Of a stretch of DNA of 64,000 nucleotides, positions 53,691 through 62,271 are shown piece after piece. Position 1 is the first letter of the stretch. Each line of letters begins with the position of its first letter. The position numbers and the translations under genes are program-made. Under the pieces are notes generated by a model. It was not told where the DNA came from. It made no database searches and saw only the letters and a list, made by a program, of their open reading frames with translations. Source of the DNA: MWDV01 sp964634255 (GTDB taxonomy: Bacteria > Verrucomicrobiota > Verrucomicrobiia > Limisphaerales > MWDV01); contig CAZWJC010000002.1 in assembly GCA_964634255.1 (NCBI GenBank), positions 32,010 through 96,009 of the forward strand, written 5' to 3'.

Positions 53691-55133
53691 TCAGTTGCGT
53701 GCGGGCTGGCTCTCGATCTCCGCATCCAGAGACACGATGATCTTGCGCAGGGACGCTTTGGCGTCGCCATTCAACAACAAGGTCTTTGAGTCTCGATACA
53801 GCGGATTCGGCACGCCCGAATAGCCGGGGCGTTCATCCAAGTTGCACACCACCACGCGAGCCGCCTCGTCCGCATGCAAAATCGGCATGCCCGAGATCGG
53901 CGTATTCGGCACACTGGTTGCGGCGGGGTTGACGACATCGCACGCCCCGACCACCAATGCCACGTCGCATTCGCAAAACTGCGGATTGATCTCGTCCAAT
54001 TCCTTCAACAGGTCATAGTCCACGTCTACCTCGGCCAACAACACGTTCATGTGTCCGGGCATCCGGCCGGCCACCGGATGAATCGCGTAGAGCACCGTAG
54101 CGCCACGCCGTTGAAGCCAGCCCGCCAACTCCACGACTTCGGCTTGCGCCTGCGCCACCGCCATCCCGTAACCGGGAACAATGATGACTTTGCGCGCGGA
54201 GCGGAACAGCGCCACCACTTCCGCGGATAGGTTCCGAGTGGCTTGGGCCTCCATTGTGAGCGGAGCGGTCGCCCGCGCCTCAGCCGCTGGCGGAGCGTTT
54301 TGCGACGCGGTGGACGCCGGCTGGAATCCTTGGAACACCCGCCACACTCGCCGATTCATCGCTCGGCACATCACGTGTGTCAGAATGGACCCGGAGGCGG
54401 CGACCACGGCCCCACAGGCCACGAGCAGATGGTTGCCCAAAACCACGCCACAGAAGGCGGCGGCAAAACCCGCCGTCGCGTTCAGGAAGGAAATCAACAC
54501 CGGCATGTCCGCGCCCCCGATCCGAATGGCCGCCACCACGCCCAGCAGCACGCACACAATCACCAAGCCAACCATCGCCGCCACCCTCCCGATCCCATCC
54601 ACCCAGCAGGCCAGCACGCCAAAACCTGCCCCCGCTGCCACGAGCGCCTGAAAAACGCGACCGTGCTTGGGGAGCAGAGTCGGGGTCGGTCGCAACCATC
54701 CGATCAGCTTGCCGCTCGCGATCAGGCTGGCGCTGAAAGTCGCCGAGCCGATGGAGAGTCCCAGGAGGCCGGACATCTGCCCCAACGCGGTGATTCCGAT
54801 CTGTCCGCCGCGCCACAGTTCAACATACGCGATGAGCATCGCCGCCAATCCTCCGACACCATGCTGAAACGCCACCATCGCCGGCACCTGAAGCATGTTC
54901 ACCCGGTAGGCCGCAACCAGACCAAGGCCACCGCCCGTTATCAGCGCGATGACGAGCCAGGTCCATGCGTTCGCGGGATTTCGCAACAGAACCAGGAGTA
55001 TTGCCGCCGCCAAAGCCGCCGCCGCTGCCCCGTTGCCCAGACGGGCCGTCCGCGGCCAGCGGAACAGCGCCACCCCGGCCAGCAGCAGTACGACGATGCT
55101 TCCGTCCATCGCGACGCGCGTGAAAGTAGTCAT
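53691..55133 (-). CDS. pntB: NAD(P) transhydrogenase subunit beta
   Basis: The 480-residue protein has the PntB pattern: eight or nine membrane segments up to about 260, then a NADP-binding domain (KVIIVPGYGMAVAQAQAEVVELAGWLQRRGATVLYAIHPVAGRMPGHMNVLLAEVDVDYD). It moves hydride between NAD(H) and NADP(H) coupled to proton flow. The alpha subunits lie directly upstream with gaps of 9 and 12 bases. Confidence 0.92.
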   Translation of the reverse strand: MTTFTRVAMDGSIVVLLLAGVALFRWPRTARLGNGAAAAALAAAILLVLLRNPANAWTWLVIALITGGGLGLVAAYRVNMLQVPAMVAFQHGVGGLAAMLIAYVELWRGGQIGITALGQMSGLLGLSIGSATFSASLIASGKLIGWLRPTPTLLPKHGRVFQALVAAGAGFGVLACWVDGIGRVAAMVGLVIVCVLLGVVAAIRIGGADMPVLISFLNATAGFAAAFCGVVLGNHLLVACGAVVAASGSILTHVMCRAMNRRVWRVFQGFQPASTASQNAPPAAEARATAPLTMEAQATRNLSAEVVALFRSARKVIIVPGYGMAVAQAQAEVVELAGWLQRRGATVLYAIHPVAGRMPGHMNVLLAEVDVDYDLLKELDEINPQFCECDVALVVGACDVVNPAATSVPNTPISGMPILHADEAARVVVCNLDERPGYSGVPNPLYRDSKTLLLNGDAKASLRKIIVSLDAEIESQPARN

Positions 55134-55142
55134 GACGGCAGC

Positions 55143-55427
55143 CTATCTTTTCCGAAAGAAGCCCAAGATGCGGTCGGTGATGGCCAACCCGCCCAGCAGG
55201 TTGAAGGCTGCGGCCGACACGGCCACACCCCCGAGCACGACCTCCAGCGTGTCAGGCTCACCAGCGAACAGCAGTATTCCCCCGAGCAAGGTCACTGCGG
55301 AGATTGCGTTCGTCATGGACATCAGCGGCGTGTGCAACAATTGCGGCACGCGCCGGATCAGGAGATAGCCAATGAGCAACGCCCCCGCGAACACGCCCGC
55401 CATGAGCAGCAGTTCCATCATCACCAT
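55143..55427 (-). CDS. pntAB: NAD(P) transhydrogenase subunit alpha, membrane part
   Basis: The 94-residue protein has three hydrophobic helices (MVMMELLLMAGVFAGALLIGYLLI, LMSMTNAISAVTLLGGILLFAG and LEVVLGGVAVSAAAFNLLGGLAI) and ends KR. This is the C-terminal membrane portion of PntA, which many bacteria encode as a separate gene, called alpha-2. Confidence 0.9.
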   Translation of the reverse strand: MVMMELLLMAGVFAGALLIGYLLIRRVPQLLHTPLMSMTNAISAVTLLGGILLFAGEPDTLEVVLGGVAVSAAAFNLLGGLAITDRILGFFRKR

Positions 55428-55439
55428 CCTCCTCGTGAA

Positions 55440-56600
55440 TTACGGCAGCCCCATCGCCTTGCGCGTGCCGGCATGGACGATCTCGCCTCCCCGGGTGACC
55501 AGCGTCGCTTGCACAATCTCGTCCTCGAAGTCAATGGACCCCGGGCCGTGCTTGAACATGTTCTCGATGAAGTGCAGCAGGTTGTTGGCATACAACCACG
55601 AGGCGTGCTGGGCTACCGATCCAGGGATGTTTTGCACGCCCAGCACCATCACGTGATTGTGCTCCGTGAGAGCTCCCGGTTCGGTGACGGCGCAGTTCCC
55701 TCCCTGATCCACTGCCACATCCACGATGACCGACCCGGCGCGCATGCACCTCGCCATTTCGTGCGTGATCAACACCGGCGCTTGTTCCCCGGGCACCAAC
55801 GCACTCAGCACGGCAATGTCACTCTCCTCCAGCAACGCTCCCAGATGCTCCCGCTCCTGGCGTAACCACTCTTCCGGCAGAGCGCGCGCATAACCGTCCG
55901 GACCCTTGGCCAATTCCGCCGGCACTTCGAACCCGGCGATCTTGGCCCCAAGGCTTCCCGCTTCCTCCCGTGCGTTGGGCCGGATGTCCACGGCGGTGAC
56001 AATCCCACCCAACCGCTTCGCGGTCGCCACGGCCTGCAACCCCACAACTCCCGCTCCGACGACCAAAACGCGCGCTGGTTTCACAGTCCCGATGGCCGTT
56101 GTCAGCATGGGCACGAAGCGGGGCATCAGGTTGGCCGCCATTAACACCGCCTTGTAGCCGGTGATGGTGCTCATCGAGGTCAGGGCGTCCATTCTCTGCG
56201 CCCGCGACGTGCGCGGCACGCTATCCATCGTGAAGGCTGTGATGTGCCGCTCCGCCAGCGTGCGGACCATGGCATGGCTGCCGGGGGCCGCGGGATGAAG
56301 AAATGTGATCAGGGTGCAACCCGTCCGCAGCATCTCCGCTTCGTTGCATCCGGACCGTTCGTTCAAGATGGGCTGCTTCACCTTCAGCACGATCTCGCAA
56401 CCTTCGTAGAGATTTTCCACGGCCTCGCAAACCTCGGCGCCGGCCTGTCGGTATCGCTCGTCGCCGGCCAGAATGCCAGCGCCAGCGTCCTTCTCGACCA
56501 TTACGTTGAAACCCAAGCCAACCAGGCTTTCCACCGTTTCCGGCGTGGCGGCTACTCGCTTCTCGTTGGGCAGAATTTCCTTCGGGATTCCAATTCGCAT
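55440..56600 (-). CDS. pntAA: NAD(P) transhydrogenase subunit alpha, soluble NAD-binding part
   Basis: The 386-residue protein matches the first domain of PntA and alanine dehydrogenase-like enzymes: MRIGIPKEILPNEKRVAATPETV, then KPARVLVVGAGVVGLQAVATAKRLGGIVTAVDIRPNAREEAGSLGAKI. It binds NAD(H). It starts 31 bases after the preceding universal stress gene, so the transhydrogenase is part of the stress operon. Confidence 0.92.
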   Translation of the reverse strand: MRIGIPKEILPNEKRVAATPETVESLVGLGFNVMVEKDAGAGILAGDERYRQAGAEVCEAVENLYEGCEIVLKVKQPILNERSGCNEAEMLRTGCTLITFLHPAAPGSHAMVRTLAERHITAFTMDSVPRTSRAQRMDALTSMSTITGYKAVLMAANLMPRFVPMLTTAIGTVKPARVLVVGAGVVGLQAVATAKRLGGIVTAVDIRPNAREEAGSLGAKIAGFEVPAELAKGPDGYARALPEEWLRQEREHLGALLEESDIAVLSALVPGEQAPVLITHEMARCMRAGSVIVDVAVDQGGNCAVTEPGALTEHNHVMVLGVQNIPGSVAQHASWLYANNLLHFIENMFKHGPGSIDFEDEIVQATLVTRGGEIVHAGTRKAMGLP

Positions 56601-56631
56601 GTTTCCTTCTTTGTTTGAGGTGGTGTTTAGT

Positions 56632-57978
56632 TCAGTTGCTTGAAGGGTGAATCAGCATCACGGGGCGCCGACTCTGCGCCAGGACGGCCTGTGCGATACT
56701 ACCCAGAAGCCGCTTCGTCAATGCGGTTCGGCCCTGCGAGGCCATGCAGATGAAATCGGCCCTGAAGCGTTCCGCCGCTTGCGCGATGGCGGTGGCGGGC
56801 CAGCGGTGCGCCACGATCTCAAAGTGGGTCGCGATGCCCTGTTGAGCCGCCCCGTCGGGCACCAGCCGGCTGAGGCGGTCCGCCAACTCCCTCCGCGCGA
56901 CATCCGAAAGCGGGCTGGTTGGCCTGACGACGTGAACCAACTTGACTTCGCCCCCGCGACGCAGGGCTGAGTAGGCGAACGGGATTGCGCGATTTCCGAT
57001 TTTGGTGAGGTCCGTTGGGACCAAGACGCGTCGAGAGAGTTGCAGCCCGCCCGGACTTTGAGTGGGCGCGAGCGGCACGGGCACACAGGCCACGCTGACA
57101 GGTGCATGATACACCGCCTCCCGGGAGACGGAGCCGAGGTAGAAACGCTTGAGCCCGCGCAACTGCCGTGTGCCCACCGCGATCAGGTCCGCCCGCTCGG
57201 CTTTGGCCAAAGCCAGGAGTTCCAGCGGAACCTCGTTCCAAGCGGCTCGCGCCACCACCCGCGCCTTGGTCTTCCCCAGGTGCTGATGGCACTTCTCACG
57301 CAGCTCCCGCTCCAGAATCCGCTGCACGTCGGTCGCATTGGCGATTGTCGCGCCTCCATCTCCCGGGCCGAAACGGGCCGCTTCCTCCGGCGGCCACGAG
57401 ATATGGGCCACCGTCACATGGCACGGGCGGATCTTATTCAGCCGGCCGACCCAGCGTAGCGCCTCATCACTGGCGGCGGAGAAGTCACAGCCCACCAGCA
57501 CCCGCAAAGGGCGGTCATTTTGCAACCACGCCCGGAAGGGTTTCCCGTCGCGGACCACCAGGGTGGGCACGGTTGCGGCCTGCGCCGTCCGCTCCGCCAC
57601 ACTGCCGATCAGGAAGCGCAGAGGGGTCACACAGCCGAGGGAGGAGACAACGATCAGGTCGGCACCAGATTGACGGGCGAAGTCGGTCAGTGCCACATGG
57701 GCCGAACCGCCGAGCAGTTCCTCTTGCACAACCGCGCCGAGTTTTCTGAGGCGGGTCGCTTCCGCTGTCAACCGCGCTTGACTCCGATCCGCGCCAGCGC
57801 CCGCCGACCTCGGTCCCCCGGGCGCGCCGGCCGCAAGCTCTGGTTGCTCCCGCACATGAACCAAGGTGAGTTGTCCCTGGGTCTTCACCGCGCACAGCGC
57901 GGCGACCGTCGCGGCTTCTGCCGCGAATTGGGAAAAATCAGTTCCACAGACTACTTTCATGGTGTTCTCTGGCGTCAT
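56632..57978 (-). CDS. Tandem-domain universal stress protein
   Basis: The 448-residue protein begins MTPENTMKVVCGTDFSQFAAEA; AAGGAG five bases upstream settles this start, though an ATG at 58020 overlaps the previous stop by ATGA. It has three USP-like stretches: first about 8-150, second about 155-310 (PLRVLVGCDFSAASDEALRWVGRLN) and a last one (RRVLVPTDLTKIGNRAIPFAYSALRRGGEVKLVHV). ATP-binding-type GS-x9-GS appears in CMASQGRTALTKRLLGSIAQAV. It is followed by pntAA after 31 bases. Confidence 0.85.
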   Translation of the reverse strand: MTPENTMKVVCGTDFSQFAAEAATVAALCAVKTQGQLTLVHVREQPELAAGAPGGPRSAGAGADRSQARLTAEATRLRKLGAVVQEELLGGSAHVALTDFARQSGADLIVVSSLGCVTPLRFLIGSVAERTAQAATVPTLVVRDGKPFRAWLQNDRPLRVLVGCDFSAASDEALRWVGRLNKIRPCHVTVAHISWPPEEAARFGPGDGGATIANATDVQRILERELREKCHQHLGKTKARVVARAAWNEVPLELLALAKAERADLIAVGTRQLRGLKRFYLGSVSREAVYHAPVSVACVPVPLAPTQSPGGLQLSRRVLVPTDLTKIGNRAIPFAYSALRRGGEVKLVHVVRPTSPLSDVARRELADRLSRLVPDGAAQQGIATHFEIVAHRWPATAIAQAAERFRADFICMASQGRTALTKRLLGSIAQAVLAQSRRPVMLIHPSSN

Positions 57979-58016
57979 GGTCTCCTTGGGTGTTTTCTCA
58001 TATTGCTGCGTCACAA

Positions 58017-59348
58017 TCATCCCCGCAGAACCAGCACCGGGCGCTTGCTCTGGGCCATCACCGCCTGCGCGACCGAACCCAATAGAACCTTCGTTAACCC
58101 GGATCGGCCGCGCGACCCCATGCAGATAAGGTCGGCGCCGAACCGCTCCGCCGCTTCGCAGATGGCCATCGCTGGCTGCGTGTGCTCCGTCACCTCCGTC
58201 CGGCTCTTGATGCGCCGCGCCTCGGCTGCTTCCGGAACAAGAACTTGGAGCTGCGCCGCAGCGTGGCGGCCTCTTTCGGCCTGGCTCTCTTGACTGCTTC
58301 GCTCGGACGTTCGTCGGTTGGAGGGCGCCGTAACGTGGACGAGACGCACCTCGCCGCCGGTGCGCACCACCGAGTATGCGAGCGCAATGGCGCGATTCCC
58401 CCAGGTGGAGAAGTCGGTCGGAACAAGCACGCGTCGGAACTGCGGGATGCTGCGCGCGCCATCATCCTCGATGGCCGACATCGGCACGCACGCCACATTG
58501 GTCGAAGCATGCTGAAGCACGCCCCGGGACACGGAGCCCAGCCGATACAGGCCACGGCGTTGGTTGGTGCCCACGACGATCAAGTCGGCTCGTTGGGTGC
58601 CAGCCAATTCGATGAGTTGAGGATCGGGCCGGCCCAAAGTTGTGGCGAGACAGATCCGTACTTTCACCTTGCCGAGAATCTCCTCGCATCTCTCTCTGAG
58701 GTCCCGTTCCAGGAACTTCTGAACCTCCGACGGCCAGTAGTGTGCTGACGCGGGGTTGGGGAGGCCCAGACGGGCTGCGGCCTCCCAAGGCCAAGCCACG
58801 TAGGCAACGGTGAGGACGCACGGCCCAAGGTCGCGCAGTGACGCCGCCCAGCGAACGGCCGCATCTGAGCTGGCTGTAAAATCGTAGCCCACGACAACGT
58901 GAAGCGGTTGTTTGCCATGAGTCCAGGTTTCGAAGGGCTTCGGATCACGCACCACGAGAATCGGGATGGAGGACCCTTGGGCGGCGCGTTCGGCCACGCT
59001 GCCGACCCGCCAGCCTCTGGGTGCAACTCGCCCCAGTGATCCAACCACAATGAGATCTGCGCCGCTCTTTGAGGCCTCGCTTACCAGGCTTCCCGCAGGA
59101 GAGCCCTCCACGAACGCTTCCTCGATCTCGGCGCCTCGGTGGCGTAGCCGATTTGCTTCCAGCTTCAGCTTCTCCTTTCGTGAGGTCCGCAGGTAGTCCA
59201 ACAGTTCTTTGGACGGCAGTTCGTAACGCGAGACATCCATGGCATGGACCAATGCCACTTTGCCCCGAGCTCGAGTGGCCAGGATGCCGGCGACGCGACC
59301 GGCTTCGACCGCATGTTCGGAAAAGTCTGTTCCACAAAGAATTTTCAT
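58017..59348 (-). CDS. Tandem-domain universal stress protein
   Basis: The 443-residue protein starts MKILCGTDFSEHAVEAGRVA; AAGGAGG lies six bases upstream, so the earlier Met at 59399 is not used. It has the same three USP-like segments as its neighbour and appears to be a duplicate; both have LIVVGSLGRVAPRG/LIVVSSLGCVTPLR and end with the motif SRGRSGLTKVLLGSVAQAVM. The nearest copy starts beyond its stop with a short overlap. Confidence 0.85.
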   Translation of the reverse strand: MKILCGTDFSEHAVEAGRVAGILATRARGKVALVHAMDVSRYELPSKELLDYLRTSRKEKLKLEANRLRHRGAEIEEAFVEGSPAGSLVSEASKSGADLIVVGSLGRVAPRGWRVGSVAERAAQGSSIPILVVRDPKPFETWTHGKQPLHVVVGYDFTASSDAAVRWAASLRDLGPCVLTVAYVAWPWEAAARLGLPNPASAHYWPSEVQKFLERDLRERCEEILGKVKVRICLATTLGRPDPQLIELAGTQRADLIVVGTNQRRGLYRLGSVSRGVLQHASTNVACVPMSAIEDDGARSIPQFRRVLVPTDFSTWGNRAIALAYSVVRTGGEVRLVHVTAPSNRRTSERSSQESQAERGRHAAAQLQVLVPEAAEARRIKSRTEVTEHTQPAMAICEAAERFGADLICMGSRGRSGLTKVLLGSVAQAVMAQSKRPVLVLRG

Positions 59349-59405
59349 CCGTTCCTCCTTCGAGTGGGACGTATTTAGAGGTTCTCGTTTTGTTGGCATA
59401 ATTGT

Positions 59406-60017
59406 TCATTCATGGTTGAGTTCAGGCTGGTGTTCGGTCGCTGGCCAATTGGTCTCCGGCGGTACCACTAGCACAGGGCACCGCGAACACTCCACGACAT
59501 CGCCGATCACACTCCCGAAGATCAGTCGGCTCAGAACGCTGCGTTGGGGACGGCCAAGGATGATCAAGCCGACGTTGCGCGTTTCGGCGAGTCGCAGTAT
59601 TTCGTATGCTGGGGCGCCGTCGCGCACCAGACACCGGATGGGCACACGGCTCGTTTCGTGCCTCTCCGCGAGGGCTGCCAGACTCTGTCGCGCCCAGTCC
59701 TGCTCCTTGGCCCGGATGCTTCGCCTTGTGACCGCGTTGAGAAGTCCGCCAGCATACGTCCTGTCGATCACATGAAGGAGCATGATCGAAGCGCGGGCAC
59801 GCGAGGCGATGCGGTTCGCATAGTCCGCTGATGCTTGGGAGGATTTGCCAAAATCTACGGGCACAAGGATTGAGGTCAGCCGGTACGAATAGGGTTGCTG
59901 ACAGTGGGCCGGAATGTCCGCAGCGAGAGGCATTGTGCTCTCCCGCGGGGTTGCGTTCACGGGCCAAAAAGCGGGCCAAAACGTCGTCAACGGAGTCGTG
60001 GTCATAGGTATCCCCAT
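59406..60017 (-). CDS. Single-domain universal stress protein
   Basis: The 203-residue protein starts at ATG 60017, preceded by GAAGGA; GTG 60044 is an alternative. After about 45 residues without domain it has one UspA fold: SILVPVDFGKSSQASADYANRIA, and the ATP loop GLIILGRPQRSVLSRLIFGSVIGDVVECSRCPVLVVPP. It follows the response regulator gene. Confidence 0.83.
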   Translation of the reverse strand: MGIPMTTTPLTTFWPAFWPVNATPRESTMPLAADIPAHCQQPYSYRLTSILVPVDFGKSSQASADYANRIASRARASIMLLHVIDRTYAGGLLNAVTRRSIRAKEQDWARQSLAALAERHETSRVPIRCLVRDGAPAYEILRLAETRNVGLIILGRPQRSVLSRLIFGSVIGDVVECSRCPVLVVPPETNWPATEHQPELNHE

Positions 60018-60047
60018 TCGCAGTCCTTCGGCTTTCGGGTTCACGAC

Positions 60048-60635
60048 CTAGACTGGCGAAACACCGGTAAAGCCTCCGGCATGGGTTGACTTGGGCGTGA
60101 TTGCGATTTTGCCGGTGAGAGGCGGCACGCAGCGCGCCAGGACATCATCTAGTTCCGGCGTCGCGAGGGGCACCGTGTAGCGTTCTTGAAGCGTGTGGAG
60201 GAAGATTTCGTAGGACCGCGGCACGTAACGGGCGAAAGCTTCCACTGTGCATACGCGGTGCAGTCGCACCTCGGTTGGATGCGCCAGCAACTCCTGGATA
60301 ATGCGCAGGAGTTCGCCGTATTCGATGGGTTTTTCCAGGAGGACGTCGGCACCGAGTTCGGCGGCGCGAGCCTCCTGCCCGCCATCGTCCGTCATCACTA
60401 TTGCGGGGACGAGCGGCTTCACCCGCACCAGGCGTGCAACGGCATCCCAACCGCTGCGTTTCCCCAGGTTCATGTCGAGCACGAGCAGGCCAATATCGTT
60501 TGACTCAAACAACTCAATGGCTGTGCTCTCGCGATCCGCCTGCAGCGTCGTGAATCCTCTGTTCTGCAGGAAACCCGCCAGTGTCTGGCGCGCAAACGCG
60601 TCTGCATCCGCCAGCAGGAGTGTTGTCGTTTTCAT
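60048..60635 (-). CDS. Response regulator with C-terminal extension
   Basis: The 195-residue protein has a receiver domain (LLLADADAFARQTLAGFLQNRGF; phosphoacceptor Asp54 in LLVLDMNLGKRSGWDAV; Thr in IVMTDDGG; Lys in LLEKPIEYGELL). The last 75 residues have no known domain (EVRLHRVCTVEAFARYVPRSYEIFLHTLQER), so the output is unknown. First gene of the USP-transhydrogenase run, with a sigma-54-type site about 160 bases upstream. Confidence 0.8.
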   Translation of the reverse strand: MKTTTLLLADADAFARQTLAGFLQNRGFTTLQADRESTAIELFESNDIGLLVLDMNLGKRSGWDAVARLVRVKPLVPAIVMTDDGGQEARAAELGADVLLEKPIEYGELLRIIQELLAHPTEVRLHRVCTVEAFARYVPRSYEIFLHTLQERYTVPLATPELDDVLARCVPPLTGKIAITPKSTHAGGFTGVSPV

Positions 60636-60933
60636 GGCTGAGGGGTTGGAGGTTCTTCGGTTTATCGGTTCTTGCCCCGCACCCTTTCGTGCAATGGCGG
60701 GGCGTTTGTTCTCTGCGTCGCCACTTGTCATGGCGCGCACCATTTGCTTGTCGCCCAAGCGCTCTCGTTCGCTTACAGTTCAGGCCTGATTACTGCTTAA
60801 GCTGACTGCGTGCCAATTGACACGCGACGCAGCAAACAGAGGTTTTTATGACTTTTTCTGCGGTTCATGCCAGAGAGCGCTTCCGGCGGCTGGTTCGGGT
60901 TGGACCACGTCCGGTAAGCGGCGTGCCACGCCC
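60636..60933. other. Divergent control region between the two regulator operons
   Basis: Contains the sigma-54-type site of the USP operon (60798-60815) and its upstream block (60913-60930) that abuts the kinase start. No gene is needed here; a frame opening at 60817 extends the kinase N-terminus but has no conserved part. Confidence 0.5.
60798..60815 (-). promoter_or_regulatory. Sigma-54-type promoter of the USP-transhydrogenase operon
   Basis: The minus-strand TGGCACGCAGTCAGCTTA has a perfect TGGCACG -24 element and GC at the right distance. Predicted start of transcription is near 60786, about 150 bases before the first gene. The upstream block GTGGCACGCC at 60921-60930 lies about 115 bp away. 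Confidence 0.65.
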
Positions 60934-62271
60934 ATGAAGACAGCCCCCAAATTCCGTTTCGCCGAGTTTGTAATCGCCGCGCTCGTTGTGCTCGCCGTCA
61001 TGGTGTGGATCGAACGCACCGCATGGCGGCAGATTGACCGCCTTCGCCTCCAATTGGACGATTCGGCACTCAAACTGGGCAGCCTCGTCGGCGAACTCAA
61101 ATCGGACATCCTCCAACATCGGTTGACTGAAATCGGCGGGTGGCAACCGCCCCCAGCATCCTCGGATGACCGTCTCCAAACGAATGCGGCGCGGTTGCAG
61201 ATGGAGTTGAGTCGAACCGCCGCGGCGTTCACCACGGCACAGCAGGCTCTCGCGACCCGGCTGGTCAGTGCAATGACCAGCTACCTGGAGGAAATGAGGT
61301 CACCGCCGGCCTCTCGGGCCGCCGCGTTCGATCGTGTTCTCGCGCTCTGCGAGGAATTCAACCAGGAGCTGAAGCTGGAAACTCGGCGACAGTCGTCCGC
61401 CCGCAATCTGGCCCTCCAGTCACTGCAGCGCGTCTGGTTTCTTTCGCTGATGCTGGTGGCCGCCGCCGGCGCAATGGTGGTGGCCGTCTTTTACCGGCGG
61501 CTTCTCGTCTCCTTGCGCGCACAACTCAGTGAAAGCCGCACGCACCTTGAACGCCATGAGAAGCTCGCTTCGTTGGGCGTCTTTGCGGCGGGGATTGCCC
61601 ACGAGATTCGGAATCCGCTGACGGCCATCAAGGTTCGGCTGTTCAGCCTCAAACGCAGTGCGCCTTCCATCTCGTCCGTCCAGGATGACGTCCAGGTCAT
61701 CAGCGATGAAATCAACCGGCTCGAGCGCATTGTCAGCGATTTTCTCCAGTTTGCCCGCCCCCCTGAACTGGAGTGCCGCCCGGTCAACGTGACGACTCTG
61801 GTGAACGAGGTGGGGAATCTCCTGGAGCCGCAATTGGCCAGAAGGTCCGTACAACTGGTCCGGTCGCCGACGCAAGAGGCTTGGGCACAAGCCGACTCGC
61901 AGAAGCTCAAACAAGTCCTGATCAACCTCATCCAGAACGCCGGCCAGAGCATCGAAGGCGAAGGCACCGTCTCGCTGCGCGTGCAGTTGCGTTCGCAGGA
62001 ACTCTTGGGCCGTTTGACCAACGCCGTCGCCATTGAGGTGGCCGATACCGGCCAAGGCATGCCCCCGGAAGTGGTCAAGCGCCTGTTCGACCCTTTCTTT
62101 ACCACCAAGGAAGACGGGACCGGTCTGGGCCTGCCCATCGCCGCTCGCATTGTCGAACTGCACGGCGGCGTAATCGAATACGAAACCCAACCTCAGCGCG
62201 GCACGACCTTTCGCATCGTCCTGCCGCGCACCTTGAACTATGAAGAACCGTCCCCGAATTCTGCTCATTGA
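60934..62271 (+). CDS. Membrane sensor histidine kinase
   Basis: The 445-residue protein has two membrane helices (about 10-28, FVIAALVVLAVMVWI; and 170-192, FLSLMLVAAAGAMVVAVFY) with a 140-residue periplasmic helical sensor between them. HisKA: EKLASLGVFAAGIAHEIRNPLTAI with His223. HATPase: NLIQNAGQSI, VADTGQGMPPEVVKRLFDPFFTTKEDGTGLGL. The regulator gene begins inside its last 32 bases, so it is the cognate kinase. NtrB-like kinases of this layout drive sigma-54 activators. Confidence 0.88.
   Translation: MKTAPKFRFAEFVIAALVVLAVMVWIERTAWRQIDRLRLQLDDSALKLGSLVGELKSDILQHRLTEIGGWQPPPASSDDRLQTNAARLQMELSRTAAAFTTAQQALATRLVSAMTSYLEEMRSPPASRAAAFDRVLALCEEFNQELKLETRRQSSARNLALQSLQRVWFLSLMLVAAAGAMVVAVFYRRLLVSLRAQLSESRTHLERHEKLASLGVFAAGIAHEIRNPLTAIKVRLFSLKRSAPSISSVQDDVQVISDEINRLERIVSDFLQFARPPELECRPVNVTTLVNEVGNLLEPQLARRSVQLVRSPTQEAWAQADSQKLKQVLINLIQNAGQSIEGEGTVSLRVQLRSQELLGRLTNAVAIEVADTGQGMPPEVVKRLFDPFFTTKEDGTGLGLPIAARIVELHGGVIEYETQPQRGTTFRIVLPRTLNYEEPSPNSAH

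Noticed and set aside
54243..55865. Long plus-strand open frame across the transhydrogenase genes
   Set aside because: It is His/Arg/Gln-rich and lies opposite three well-defined Pnt genes; it is a shadow frame.
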